Source: Pelobates cultripes (lineage: Eukaryota; Chordata; Amphibia; Anura; Pelobatidae). Taken from it: a stretch of 64,000 nucleotides of DNA. This document shows, piece by piece, positions 23,463-34,767 of the stretch. The stretch's first letter is position 1. Every line of letters begins with the position of its first letter. The notes below the pieces were generated by a model. It ran no database searches and was not told the origin of the DNA. It worked only from the letters and a program-made list of their open reading frames with translations. Position numbers and translations under genes: made by a program. Location of the stretch: positions 277,270,899-277,334,898 of the forward strand of contig OW240915.1 of the NCBI GenBank assembly GCA_933207985.1. Reading direction: 5' to 3'.

Positions 23463-23902
23463 TTAAAGGGACACTCCACTGCCAAAATACAAAGATAAAC
23501 AAATCACTATTTAATAGATATACCCCAATGACAACATGTATGCAGTTAATTACACCTTTTTCATAGGGGTATGTCTAAAACACCTTGCAAAAGCTGCATA
23601 TCTTTTGTCTGCTGTTTTGCAAGCCCTCCCCTTCTAACCCCGCCCAGGCTTTCTGTGGCTGTCCAATTATAGACTTTCTAATGCAGCTCAATGAGAAGTC
23701 TTTGCAACGCAGGTGCTCTGGGCATTTGCTGCCTCTTGAGTTTAGCTTCACTGAGCTAAGCAACCAGGAAGTAACTGGACCTTTTGTCTGATACAAGGAC
23801 AAATTTTTTTTGAAATCTGCACTTTTTCTAAAATGAAAAAAAAAATAGTTTGCACTCTTTACAAAATCTAAAATGCTTTAGGTGTGTGGACTGTTCATTT
23901 AA
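23463..23902 (+). mobile_element. TTAA-ended miniature element (ACTCCACTGCC subfamily)
   Basis: 440 bp from TTAAAGGGACACTCCACTGC to GTGTGGACTGTTCATTTAA. The core holds CAGCTCAATGAGAAGTCTTT and CTGAGCTAAGCAACCAGGAA. The same core, inverted, is found at 46806-47256, so the window holds one copy in each direction. Non-coding. Confidence 0.75.
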
Positions 23903-24426
23903 GTAGAATCTCAATGCGAAAAACATACACATCAATGTTTGGACAAAAGAAGTAATTATCCAAATTGAGATAACAAACCTCTCCAGTAAGACCCTCCAAT
24001 GAACTGTTCAGCTATAATAGATTTTTCCCACCACAGCAAAGCGTCAATTCCCACATTGTGATAATTATTCAATTAACTTAATTGGAATGACAAATGTAAT
24101 ACTTTGGCACATGAAGTATCAATATAAAAAAATGAAGGGCCCTTTAAATTACTTTAGTTTATGTTACGCACTAGTGCACACCAGTTCAATAACATGGGAC
24201 TATACTCACAAATATGTTTGAACAGACTCAACATTTGTATACAATTTCCAAACAAACTGAAACTTAAGAGAAAAGTTAAAAAAAATTCATAATATGTTGT
24301 GCAAGCTAGCATATTTTAAAACCTGGGAAATTATTTAAGAGATATTGAATCAATTAGTGGTACATGAATCCAGCATTGTTAACAATCGAAACAGTTTTCT
24401 TTCTTTCTGATAGTATTGCTTGAGAG
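23903..24426. other. No recognisable feature
   Basis: AT-rich DNA without supportable features. Confidence 0.4.
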
Positions 24427-24464
24427 CAGGGCCGGACTGGGACAAAAACCTGTTTTGGGCTGTA

Positions 24465-24880
24465 AAGTGTGTGTGTGTATATAGGGCCTGCAGAGTGTGT
24501 GGATCTATGAGCTGTTGTATGTGCATGTAAGGGATATACTGTGCGTGAGAGTGTATCTAGGGATTATAGTGTGTGTATACGTATAGGGGTTATAGTGTGC
24601 ATGTTTGTATATGGGTATAGTGTGTGTGTATAGGGGGTGTAGAATGTGTATAGGGGTATAATATGTGTATAGGGAATATAGAGTAGTATGTGTATAGTAT
24701 GAGTGTGTGAATGCACAGGGGGTATAGAGTGTGTGTAGTGGGTGTGAGTGCAGGTGGTGTAATGTGTGTTTATAGGTGTATATAGTGTGTGAGTGCAGGA
24801 AGTGTAGTGTTTAGGGGCTATAGAGTGTGTTTAGTGTGTGTGTATGTGTGTGTGTGTATATGTGAGTGTCGGGGGTGCAG

Positions 24881-24912
<32 letters not shown>

Positions 24913-25403
24913 AGGGGTTTAGAGTGTGTGTAGTGTGTTTATGTGAATGTGGGTGGTGTAGTGTGTTAGTGCAGGGGCTGTAGTGTGTGTATATATATTT
25001 ATTTATTGTGACGAAGTGCCCTTCGCCACTTGGTCCTGGAGAGGCCTGCTTGCAAGCCTCTTGCCCTGTGATTATGGCCCTGGGGTGTATGGCCCTTTAA
25101 AAACACTATTTGGACTTATTGGTGTTTAAAAGACTGTTCCTGTTTTGACCCTCAACATAGAGCCTCGTCTCACGATTGGGGGAAATGGCTGCATTTACAC
25201 TGGGGGGTTGCTATACTCTACATACTCCCCTAGCTATAATCACTAAGCTCTTTTAAGAACTTGTTACAGCTTCACTCTCTGCAGGAAGAGAGGTTCGGTT
25301 TGCAGTGCTTATAGTGTCTGGAGAAGTGCTTGGAGCCCTCGGGAAGCACTAGGAGCATCCATCAACAGAGGTACTTGGTTGGAGTACTAGGAGCTCTGTT
25401 ACA

Positions 25404-25440
<37 letters not shown>

Positions 25441-25760
25441 TTGTATATGTATAGGGGTAGAATGTGTGTTTGTGTGTTAGTACAGGGTATATAGTATGTA
25501 AATGGGGTAGAAAGTGTTTGTAGTGTGTTTTTGTGTTAGTCCAGGGGCTGTAGTATGTACATGTGGTTTAGAATGTGTAGTGTGTTTGTGCATGGGTTGT
25601 AGTGTGTATAAATGGGTATAACGTGTGTGTAGTGTGTTTGCATGTTAGTGCAGGAGCTGTAGTGTGTATAGAGTGTGTTTGTGTGTTAGTGCAGGGGCTA
25701 TAGTGTGTACAAAGGGGTATAGAGTGTGTGTAGTGTGTTTGTGTGTGTAAGTATGTAAGG
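24465..25760 (+). repeat. GT-rich minisatellite
   Basis: Degenerate units of about 40-60 bp built from GTGTGTTAGTGCAGGGGCTG and TATAGAGTGTGTGTAGTGTG, interrupted by the LTR at 25007-25403 and TA runs at 24890-24912 and 25404-25441. Confidence 0.85.
25007..25403 (+). mobile_element. Probable solo LTR
   Basis: A 397-bp non-repetitive block inside the GT array, starting TGTGACGAAGTGCCCTTCGC and ending GAGCTCTGTTACA. It therefore has TG...CA borders and near-matching short terminal inverted repeats (TGTGAC versus TGTAAC in reverse). The first 25 bp can fold on themselves (AAGTGCCCTTCGCCACTT). No internal retroelement genes adjoin it, so it would be a solo LTR. Flanking 5-mers (TTTAT, TATAT) do not match, perhaps because the target is TA-rich repeat. 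The orientation is tentative. Confidence 0.5.
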
Positions 25761-26384
25761 GTTAAATAATTAAAATAAAAATCAAAAAACGATAAACGAT
25801 AAAATAAAATCACATTTACTCCCCCTTCCACTTAATCCCTCGCAGGGGGGTGAGTGAGCATGCAGATCCCTGGTGGTCCAGTGAGAGGGGGTACGCCACA
25901 AGATTATCCCTGGTGGTCCAGCCGACAGGTTATTTAGTCTGTATCCCCAAGGGGTACTCTATCTCTGTCTCTTGCGAGTGACATTTTACTATGGCAACAC
26001 TCTGCTAATATCAGTGCTTGCGAGAAGACAGGCTGGTTTTCCTGCATAGATGGAGCGTGGTAGTCACTGTGTGATCTCCCCTCCACTGGCCCGTGAGGGG
26101 CCGGAACTCCCTATTAGGGCTGGTGCTGCTCTGCGTGGGCCAGCAGGGGAGATCCCTTGATCTCTCCTGCTGGCCTCAGCCCATGGCCATCGCGGCCCAC
26201 CGGGAATTTAGAGTTATCAAACAGATCGCAATCCAGATTTAATGAACCATTCTACTGCTGGAAATGCGTGCCCCAAATTTACTCTGTTTAAAATTTGGAC
26301 TAGTTCATGATTTAATTGTTAATCCTGCATTTTTAAGTTAGATAGGTCAATATCACAAGGTTACCAAAAAAAAACCAAAAACAA

Positions 26385-26443
26385 CAACCTGGCTCCTTAA
26401 CTGGATTTTCGATAACATCACAAGCTGAAAGTTACAGGTAGCC
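26385..26443 (+). repeat. Old dispersed repeat, left half, split by insertion
   Basis: GATAACATCACAAGCTGAAA followed by GTTACAGGTAGCC corresponds to 2550-2580. The right half resumes at 27249. Confidence 0.65.
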
Positions 26444-27248
26444 CAGGGCCAGACCAAGAATTCTTGCCGCCCTAGGCAACAATCCATTTTGCCGCCCCCT
26501 CACATGCAACATTCTCTCAGAGGTTTATTCACTAGAATAAAATTTAAGGAGACACACTGGTGAGAATTTTAAAGAATGGAAACAGCCTGGGGAGACATTT
26601 AGGGAAAAGATGGAGGGACTGGGAGATATTTTAGGAGAGAATCACAGTGAGCAGACATTTAGGGAAAGAAACACATTCATCCAGTATATCCATCCATATA
26701 CACACACTGTCTATTACGTACGTACGTACGTACATACATACATACATACTGTCTATTACATACAATCAACCATACACACACACACACTTCCCAATGCATA
26801 CATCCATAAACAGAGCCTAATACATGCATCCATACACACGTACCAAATAATATATATCCACAAATTCATACTGCCTAATACCTTCATCAATGCATTTTGT
26901 GGGATTTCATTTAAAATAATAATGGTGGGATTTCATTTAAATGAACTTTAAATTAAACATTTTTTTTTTTAATATAGAAGTATATTACTGTATATTATAA
27001 AGATAATTTAATATTTTTAATATATAAGGATCTATTTACATGGTCACACACACACACTAGCACACACACTCTCACTGACATATACACACTGTCACTTACA
27101 CACTGGCTGATGTACTCACTCAATCACTTACACAGTCTCACTGACATACACACACTGTCCCTTACACACTCTCACTAACACGCACACTCACTGACTTACA
27201 CAGTGTCACACACTCTGACTAACACACACAAAGGTAGTGCCGGCCCTG
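26444..27248 (+). mobile_element. hAT-like non-autonomous element with 8-bp target duplication
   Basis: An 805-bp element with ends CAGGGCCAGACC and (reverse) CAGGGCCGGCAC. It is flanked by AGGTAGCC on the left (26436-26443) and AGGCAGCC on the right (27249-27256), an 8-bp duplication with one mismatch, the size made by hAT transposases. The left part contains CTTGCCGCCCTAGGCAACAA and TTTTGCCGCCCCCTC. The interior holds ACGT/ACAT repeats (26718-26750) and a CA-rich array with ACTCACTGACATACACACAC-like units (27040-27235). No transposase is encoded. Confidence 0.85.
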
Positions 27249-27300
27249 AGGCAGCCAAGTGCACTGATAATGTTAACAGGTGACAGATGTGTAATTTATG
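27249..27300 (+). repeat. Old dispersed repeat, right half
   Basis: AGGCAGCCAAGTGCACTGAT and AATGTTAACAGGTGACAGAT continue the homology to 2572-2620 after the inserted element. Confidence 0.65.
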
Positions 27301-27506
27301 CTAATATAATATTGCTGTGTGTGTAGGTGTTTCTTTAAGGTGTTATTTATTACATTTTCAGATTGTGCACGTGTGTGTGTTATATTATAATTTTTTATGT
27401 TATAGTGTTTATCCTTTAATTGGTATAATCTATTTGCCATATCATCAAGTGTCTGTGCATGTGTGTGGGCAAATGTCTGTGTGTGTGTTCCACTCATGAG
27501 CTAATA

Positions 27507-28072
27507 CAGTGGAACCTCAGAACTTGAACAGTCCCTTACCCAAACAATTCAGTAGTCGAACAAAACAAATCTGGTAAAAAAAATGTCCTGATACCTGAAC
27601 GATCATCGGTACACGAACAAATAACGCAACACTAACCACTCATTGATACCATAAATAATTACAGTTAAGTACTTACTTATTCATCTTTACAATATCCGAC
27701 ATATCCACTATACTCTTTATAGGAGAATAGTTGGCGTGATCCACCGGGAATGAGCGAAACCTGGTGCACTCACTACTGATACATGTGGTTGGTCGTACTA
27801 GGGAGAGAGAGGGTTAATTCCCCCTGCTGCGACACATAGAGACCGCATGTCACACCTACAACATGCATCCCTTAAGACCCATCCAATCTAGCATAGAGAT
27901 TTTTCCCATGGGGTTGATCTCAGTAAAACTACTGTAAATGATAATAATTTTGGGGGTCTAGACGGCTTCATATTTACATAAATTTTTATGGAGATTTTGA
28001 TTCAGTTCTGGAACAAATCGAAACTCGAACAGCCTTCTGGAATGGATTAAGTTTGAGTTTGAGGTTCCATTG
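27507..28072. mobile_element. Tigger/pogo-like non-autonomous element
   Basis: A 566-bp segment flanked by TA (27505-27506, 28073-28074), with ends CAGTGGAACCTCAGAACTTG and GAGTTTGAGGTTCCATTG, which are inverted repeats of about 14 bp with imperfect extension. Inside are further GAAC-rich words (TACCTGAACGATC, TACACGAACAAAT). No transposase frame. The TA target and CAGTGGAACCTC end suggest a pogo/Tigger-type element (inference). Confidence 0.7.
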
Positions 28073-28074
28073 TA

Positions 28075-29351
28075 CTTACAAATATTTAATTGTACTAGTT
28101 AATTGTCAAAAAAAAGTGTTTTCAAGTGCTATCAAATATTTTTTTTTAGTGTGGAATTCTCCAGGTATTTGATGGTTCAGTTAATGTGGAGATTACTTTT
28201 TTGCCAGACGTGAGCAAAGCATAGGGCCTTTTTTTGGCAATCTCATAATGGTAGGAGTGTTATCGAAAAGTATAAGAATGATTGAATTGTTATCACTTTG
28301 ACATGATTAAGAGTTCCTTTGCAACCATTTACATGTTGGTCAATATTATATTTTAGATTTAAATTTCCTCTGTTGTTTATTTACAACTGGAAGATCCATT
28401 CACTAAACAGTGATCTATGAATATTTAAGTCACTCTTCAGTATTTATTCACAAACATTTGACCCACGGTTCCAACTGCCTGTTACATTTCCTTGGTGTAC
28501 CTTAAAAAAAATGCATTGCTTAGAAATAATAATATTTTTGAAACCTAATATGGATAATCAAAGGATAATGTATTAGCTGCTCCATTCTTACCTTGTATGA
28601 CCCCAGAATCTGCTAGAATTTATTTGAAGCATGAATTCAGAGAGATGCTGAAATAAATCACTCCTTATGAATTTTGGTCCATTATAACTTGTAATAATAA
28701 TGCAGTTTCTGCAGAATGCTTGGCTATGCATTTATTGTAGGAAACTTTCAATCCACCTCCACTGAAATATGCTCAATTTGATTAAGAACTGAGAGCTAAG
28801 CAATTTTTTAAGAATCTTGAGTAATTGTCAATCTTTGGGAAACCAGTTTGATATATTGCACGCTTTGTGACTTTGTCTGAAATATCAATATTTGAATATG
28901 TAAATAAATACTACAGTCCTAAATAAAGGCACCTGGTCAAAAACAAAGCTTAGGTATGTGTCACCATAGAAATCACATTCTGCTCAGTTTGTTTTAAAGG
29001 CATAGACAGCATTCCTCATGTCACTGTACTACTGTCCATACTATAGGAACAATGCACTATGGGTCAATGGATTCATATGGTTTATACCAAATTCTGCACA
29101 ATTTAATTTACTTTAACATATAAGAAGCTCTTTTTTCCAAAATTCTATTTTTTATTTTTTGTGATTACATGCTCTCAGTTGCCTTATCGTCTTTTTTTAG
29201 CTAATTGAACCACACATGCCCTTCTACTACTGTAGTTGGTTTATTTGTCAATGCAGTTTAAGTCCAGAGATGGCCTTGTGCTCACTGGAGGATCAAGCCT
29301 CCAAACCATCCCAATTTTGGTTAGACAGTCACAATTTTGGTTAGACAATAT
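28075..29351. other. No recognisable feature
   Basis: AT-rich DNA. A direct repeat of CAATTTTGGTTAGACA occurs at about 29311-29346. No gene seen. Confidence 0.4.
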
Positions 29352-29390
29352 AGTTCCCTGGTGTCCTGCTTTTGGGGACACCAGGGAACT
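29352..29390. repeat. Perfect 15-bp stem hairpin
   Basis: AGTTCCCTGGTGTCC (29352-29366) and its exact reverse complement (29376-29390) are separated by 9 bp. It is not followed by a T run and there is no gene beside it, so a terminator reading is not supported. Confidence 0.85.
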
Positions 29391-30014
29391 GTCCCAAGAA
29401 GCATTATGTGAGCTTATCATTAGACAATCTTGCACTATATTCGAGACCCTAGGACCCTCAATAGAGCACTGAAACAATTCCTCTGGCAGAGTCTGCCCTC
29501 AGTATGCTGGCTTTACATGATGGCAGTAATTCAGGTTAACCTGCCCCATTTCTGTGTGAGTTACTGGCCCACCTCCTTTACCACCCTTCTACTTGAGTTG
29601 GGCGATATGAAGGAGGATAGTTGAGTACTGGTGTAACTTCTATAAACTTGAACCTGTCTGGTCTTTTCTTATGACCAGTTTCAAAGAACAAGACATTTTA
29701 CCCACATAAGAACTGGTTACTTGATTTGTTTGTTCATCTCACCGTTCATTGTAAGGTCTATAGGCTGTAGTGTAGGTAAGCTCCTTCATTAAGTTCCGTC
29801 ATTCAGCGACTTCTGAGATGCTAGGCACCAACAGTCATGTCATGGTAAAAGTCCCTGTGTTTGTACAACTTCCCAATTTTAATGTTTTGTCACACAGCAA
29901 CTGTTCATGCATTCCTGTGTTACATATTGTATTACATCCATGATTCATTTACATTTATATATTGTATCTCATGATCCAGTTGCTTTAATTAGCAGGTGTT
30001 TCAAATAAAGTGAC
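29391..30014. other. No recognisable feature
   Basis: Mixed-composition DNA without supportable genes; frames of 60-80 codons lack motifs. Confidence 0.4.
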
Positions 30015-31094
30015 TGTGACAAACGCTTCTTCCCACATACGTTTGCCACGGACTCCTGGAGGATTGTAGAAGCCAGCCTCCTGGACTATGGTCCATGTCT
30101 GGGACACTGTTTGGGAGTTACCCTGCCCAGCCGCCACTAGTAGCCTTCCTGGATGCTCCTGGTTCGGCATTTTCCCTTTGTGCAAATAGAATGGAACGCT
30201 GGCTCTTTGGCAGCCGTTCGCATGAACCAAACCCTCCAATAGTTCCAGTGGTAGTTAGCCACGACAGCTATGGAACTAAATTCGGCATGAGGACTTCATG
30301 GGTTCCTGGTCACCTCAGCGGGACATAGCCGCAAATGTTATGGAACTGTTTTCAGCATTAGGTGACCGTGCGGTTTTCGGACAACTTGGTTCGTGATTTT
30401 GTACCACTTTGAAATCTGCCAGGTGAGTACTTTTTGGAGAGAAGGTGCCCGAGACTAAGGGGAGCAAACGCTTCTTAAGAGCCAGGTTGGAGCACCCCGT
30501 ATGGCAGCCGCAGAAGCTCCAGAACTTTAACATGGTGGCATTTCTCCTACACTGCATGGATCTGAGCGCTATTTAGAGAACTTGGGCGCTCAGATCAGGG
30601 CTATTTAACAATGTATTATTTGTGGGGTTATTTTATGTTTTTATTATGTTTGAGGTATTTTTATGTTTTATAGTTTTGTGTTTGCCTCTCTGTTCCTGGG
30701 AGATAATTAGCTTACAGGTCATTAACACAATTATCCCCCCAGGCCCAGAAATTCCTGGGTGAGGCTTGTGGTGAAGACAATGTAGACCCCCGTTGGGGTC
30801 TCTGTATAAAAAGGCTTTTTTTGGATGCATTAAACCAGTTGTACTCCCAGACCCATGTGTCATCTGGTTACTGGGAGGAGAAGGGCTAAAAGGGGAAGTT
30901 CTTCTAAGGACTAGAGCTCGCTGGACTGTGTGTCCTTGGGAGGGAATAGAGCTAGTCCCCTATCCTGTTCCATGAAGGAGAGGCTCCAGGAGGACCACAG
31001 ACAAGCTATGGCGACAAGGGCAAAAGCGCTGAGGTTTTCCCCTGTTCCAGCTAGGAAGTGGTCCTTGGCGGAGGGAACTCCGCTATAGTGGCCA
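30015..31094 (+). mobile_element. Probable solo LTR of about 1.08 kb
   Basis: A GC- and CpG-enriched block beginning TGTGACAAACGCTTCTTCCC. It contains a TATA-like box TATAAAAA at 30805-30812 and ATTAAA at 30829-30834, so promoter and polyadenylation-like signals lie close together as in an LTR. The right part includes TTCCAGCTAGGAAGTGGTCC and the block fades near TAGTGGCCA (31094). No reverse transcriptase, protease or integrase frames adjoin it. The right border and target duplication are not established. Short frames inside (30315-30557 -, 30911-31162 -) are incidental. Confidence 0.5.
30805..30812 (+). promoter_or_regulatory. TATA-like box in the probable LTR
   Basis: TATAAAAA, 17 bp before ATTAAA. 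Only meaningful if the block is an LTR. Confidence 0.35.
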
Positions 31095-32710
31095 TTCATT
31101 ATATTCTGGAACATTCTAATATCAGAAACACTTGGAAATAATAGCCACATACTTTCCAACAATAAAGCTTAATTTTCTACTCTTCTCAGTTGTTCATCTT
31201 GGATGCTATTAGATATATCCCCATTGTATATTTAGTAAAAAAATAATAATAAACTTTATCCCAATCGACAAGAAGCCAAACTAAGCTAACAGTAATGAAA
31301 ATGTCTCTTATTGTGTGTTTTACTTTCACCTCCCATAACCCTGCACTTTGTATAAATATGAGAAACTATGAAAATCATTTTAAGGTTTAAAAAGTCTCTG
31401 TTGTATGTAGAGCTTAAAATTTGTCTTGCTACTAAATGAAAAAATGTCTGAATACTTCAATGATTCTTATAATAACAGGATCAACTTGCTTTGTCGGTAG
31501 GGCAGAAATACATACCATTCAAAGTCAAACATACAGAAGTTGTGTACACAATGTAAATTAGCAATACTTGCATTCAATAGCTTGGTGACAAACAGCATGA
31601 ACCGTTAAATATGCACACAAAGATATTAACAAAGAAAAAATGTTAGGGACTCTAAGTTTTAATATCAGAATGTCAATTTTGATAACCAGAACACGGGGTA
31701 AGAGCAGTCTGCTTTTTTTTTTTTTTTTTTAAGATCTTGAACTTTTTCTTTATGATGTTTTGATTGGCAAATAAGCTGTTGGACTAAATGTTTTAAACAG
31801 AAAATTAAAAGATACTTGAGAGGAGACATGCTGAATTGTGGAATATGAAATTAGGCCAGGTTGCATATTTATATATGTGTACTGTACAAAAAAAAAGCCA
31901 AATTGTGGATTTGATAACTTTCCAAGCTTTGTCTTAAGGGAAGGAGCAGTATGTGGGGATACTTGGTGGTCTGAGCACAGCATCTTGTTCCATTTGAAGA
32001 CGAAATTAATATGCTTTTTTTCCCTGCAATTTATATTTTATTTTAAATTAAACATTTGCTTGCCAGATGGGTGTGTACACCATTTTAACAATCACTGGCA
32101 ATCCCTTCTGTATTAGAAGGGTTAAACAAAACATGAAACACAAAATGGTAGCAGAAAGAGAAATAAAGGAACATTTATTTACTGAAAGTTTATTTACAAT
32201 AATGTTTTAACTGAGTAGGATTAATAAATTACCTGAGAATAATGCCTAGTAGTCTATCAGTCTGTCTATCTATATATCTTAATGAAGACAATGGTTAAAC
32301 CATCCATTATTGTAAAATAATGCTACAGAGGAGTCAACACAACATAGCTAAAGATGCACGATTTATAGCTGGTGTGGAACCCTAATCTTCCACTACTTTT
32401 CCATAATACAAGGTCTACCGTTCGCTATTGTTATGTGTTATATATTAAAAAGAAAATTACAAAGAAAAGATTTAAAACCTCATGACTAAATGCTTATGCG
32501 AGAATACTCCCAAATCTGATACCCATCCACTGCAATGTAAAAAGAACACCACTGACTCATAAGCTGTTGGGCTACTGTTGGCTGCTCCTAACAGGCTCCT
32601 CACAAATTTGGAAAGCATTAAAAAATGAAGAAGTGTGAGCTAATTACACACTCAGAAAAAAATAATTTCTGGGTAACTATGCATAGACATGTGTATATCT
32701 AGATGCTCGT
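31095..32710. other. No recognisable feature
   Basis: AT-rich DNA with a T18 run near 31713. No gene or clear repeat. Confidence 0.4.
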
Positions 32711-33410
32711 AATACAAAAAGATTGCACACTAGACTACTCCAAAGATATACACATTAATGTTTTATTAAACCAAAATAGGTTACAACAAACAAAAAACAC
32801 AAAAATGAAATGGAGCACCACATCAAATTTGAAGTGACAAAAATCTAAGGCAAATACCTAAACAGTGGTACTAACCACAACTTACTTAAGTCTATCCTGG
32901 CAGAAACACAAGCTTTTAAAACCCCCAACGTTTCGGCACCTCCTGGCTGCCTTCCTCAAGGGTGTTTGTATTACTGCTTACCAGGATCCATTTAAATATC
33001 CCTCGATACATCTGATGGCCATCAGACACCATTCAGATCCGATTCTGGAAGTGACATTACTTCAAGTTTCGGTCCGAAATAATAAGCCCTCCAATATGCC
33101 CCAAAATACAAAATATAAAACTATATATACACATATCATATAGTACTGTATACCCATTGGAGAGAGTATATTGCCACCTCACCATGTGGACGAACCCACG
33201 CATGCGCATTCACTTCTACCTTCATTACAAATATGCCCGTCATTACGGAACTCAGCTAACCCATCGTGCATGCGCAAGCAACTACCCAGTTGGGGGTTTT
33301 AGAGGTGCTCCATTTGATTTTTGTGTTTTTTGTAACCTATTTTGGTTTAATAAAACATTAATGTGTATATCTTTGGAGTAGTCTAGTGTGCAATCTCTGT
33401 TTGTATTACA
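32711..33410. mobile_element. Inverted-repeat element with about 107-bp arms
   Basis: The left arm 32711-32819 (includes TTGCACACTAGACTACTCCA) is mirrored at 33304-33410, almost base for base, with the outer AATACAAA/TTTGTATTA also matching. The 480-bp interior carries the hairpin motif at 32926-32961 and two CpG-bearing ATGCGCA words that mirror each other (33199 and 33270). No protein coding. A foldback or non-autonomous DNA element. Confidence 0.8.
32926..32961 (-). other. Hammerhead-core-like hairpin motif, degenerate
   Basis: On the minus strand: CTTGAGGAAGGCA, loop, TGCCGAAACGTTGG. It compares with the hammerhead core order CUGANGA, stem II, GAAA. The first core base is T instead of C and no NUH cleavage triplet follows. 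See the motif at 42524-42566. Confidence 0.3.
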
Positions 33411-34644
33411 TATATATTGTTTTGGGCACTTGAGGGAGTGCTGTAGAGTATTAGCACCTAGTTATTGTTTATATTGTCTCTCCATACAGCAATGCTATAG
33501 TATATCTAGATGGTCAACATATTATGGAAAAAAAAGACATTAAAGTGACAGGACATATTAAAGAGAGAAAATTAGAATGATTAAGCTATCCTCCTCTTTC
33601 TTTAACTAGCCACATAGCTCTGACATCATCCATGTGAATTATATAATTTTATAATATATATGTGTGCTAACTGAATATGCATACATCACAATGTTGCTGT
33701 TGAGCATTTGGTACAATATTTAAAATCAGTTCAACTGATTTAAAGTCAGGTTTAAAGTTTACAAACTTTATAAAATATCACATGTCTGGTAATAGTGGGT
33801 GCCTGGATATGGCACAGTTGGGGTGCAATCATATTATAGCAAGCTGACTGACATATACAATGCATGTTCACATTTGGTAACTGAACCCCATAACTGTACC
33901 TAATACCAGCATTATATAATGCACTTGTGCAAGGAAATAAATTGGCTCTTCCTGGCATACTTTGGATTTTTTTTTTTGGGTCTGTCCAGATTAGCTGAAT
34001 TTCGGTCCAAGAAAATTTCAGACAACAACAACCAAAGCACAAAAAGGAACTATGACTGTACTGACATGCAAAAATGGCTACAATATTTCCTGGCCTAATG
34101 GCTATGCAATATCAGTAATTTTATTATTTTTAAATATCTGGATTTAAAAAAAAAAGAAATAGGACGCTTAGCGGTGGACCAGCACAGATGCCATTCCTGG
34201 AGCTCCGTGAAACTGGAACAAAAATCCACATAAAATAGACACTTTTACCATGCATCCACCCGCACACAGGCTGAAATTGGCTGCAGAGGGCAGAAAGGTA
34301 CACGATGATGCAGTTCTTTCTGCTACCGAGCACCAAACACAAACGTCAGTTGTGGCTTTGGAGCAATCTCTGTATATGAATGACATTGATTATGGTTGAT
34401 TTCATTTTCTTATTACAGTACATTAGGTAAGGTAAATGGATGAATGTGTATTGTGTAAAATAACACAACCTTATTTAACAAAAATAGGTGTTTGTGTTGC
34501 AGAATAGGTTGGTGTTTTATTGCTGTAAAATTATGTTTTTTGACACAATAAGTTGTAGACCTCTCTCAGCCAATGACTGACATTCTGTGCATTGAAAGTT
34601 GTACAGAATTATGTTGGCTAATGACACCCCAGTGATGCTGCCTG
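33411..34644. other. No recognisable feature
   Basis: AT-rich DNA; frames at 34130-34386 (-) have no motif. Nothing supportable. Confidence 0.4.
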
Positions 34645-34767
34645 AAGTAGCAAAGGGGTAAATTCTGTATGTGGTACATATCATAGTGAAATGCTACATA
34701 CAGACCCCAGGCAATATGACCACTTTAAATCACTAAAGTGGTCATGGTGCATGGAGTAATCCTTTAA
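34645..34767 (-). mobile_element. TTAA-type miniature element fragment, reversed
   Basis: Reads ACCACTTTAAATCACTAAAG, TGGTCATGGTGCATGGAGTA, ATCCTTTAA with TTAA at 34764-34767. It is the reverse of the fragment type at 19734. The left border is approximate. Confidence 0.5.

Larger units (their letters stand above)
24427..26215 (+). mobile_element. hAT-like non-autonomous element carrying a GT minisatellite, right end lost
   Basis: The left terminus reads CAGGGCCGGACTGGGAC, a terminal type shared with the other elements here that show 8-bp duplications. A long GT-rich array follows (about 24465-25760, units such as GGGGCTATAGTGTGTGTA). Then comes an AT spacer and a GC-rich tail with ATCCCTGGTGGTCCAG and TACTATGGCAACACTCTG. 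The expected mirrored right terminus is absent; homology stops near CGGCCCACCGGGAATTTAG. An LTR (25007-25403) sits inside the array. Confidence 0.65.

Noticed and set aside
29352..29390. Rho-independent terminator
   Set aside because: No T run, no gene upstream, and the genome is eukaryotic.
25007..31094. The LTR-like blocks at 25007 and 30015 as the two LTRs of one retroelement
   Set aside because: Their sequences and lengths differ (397 bp and about 1.08 kb), and the DNA between them consists of other elements.
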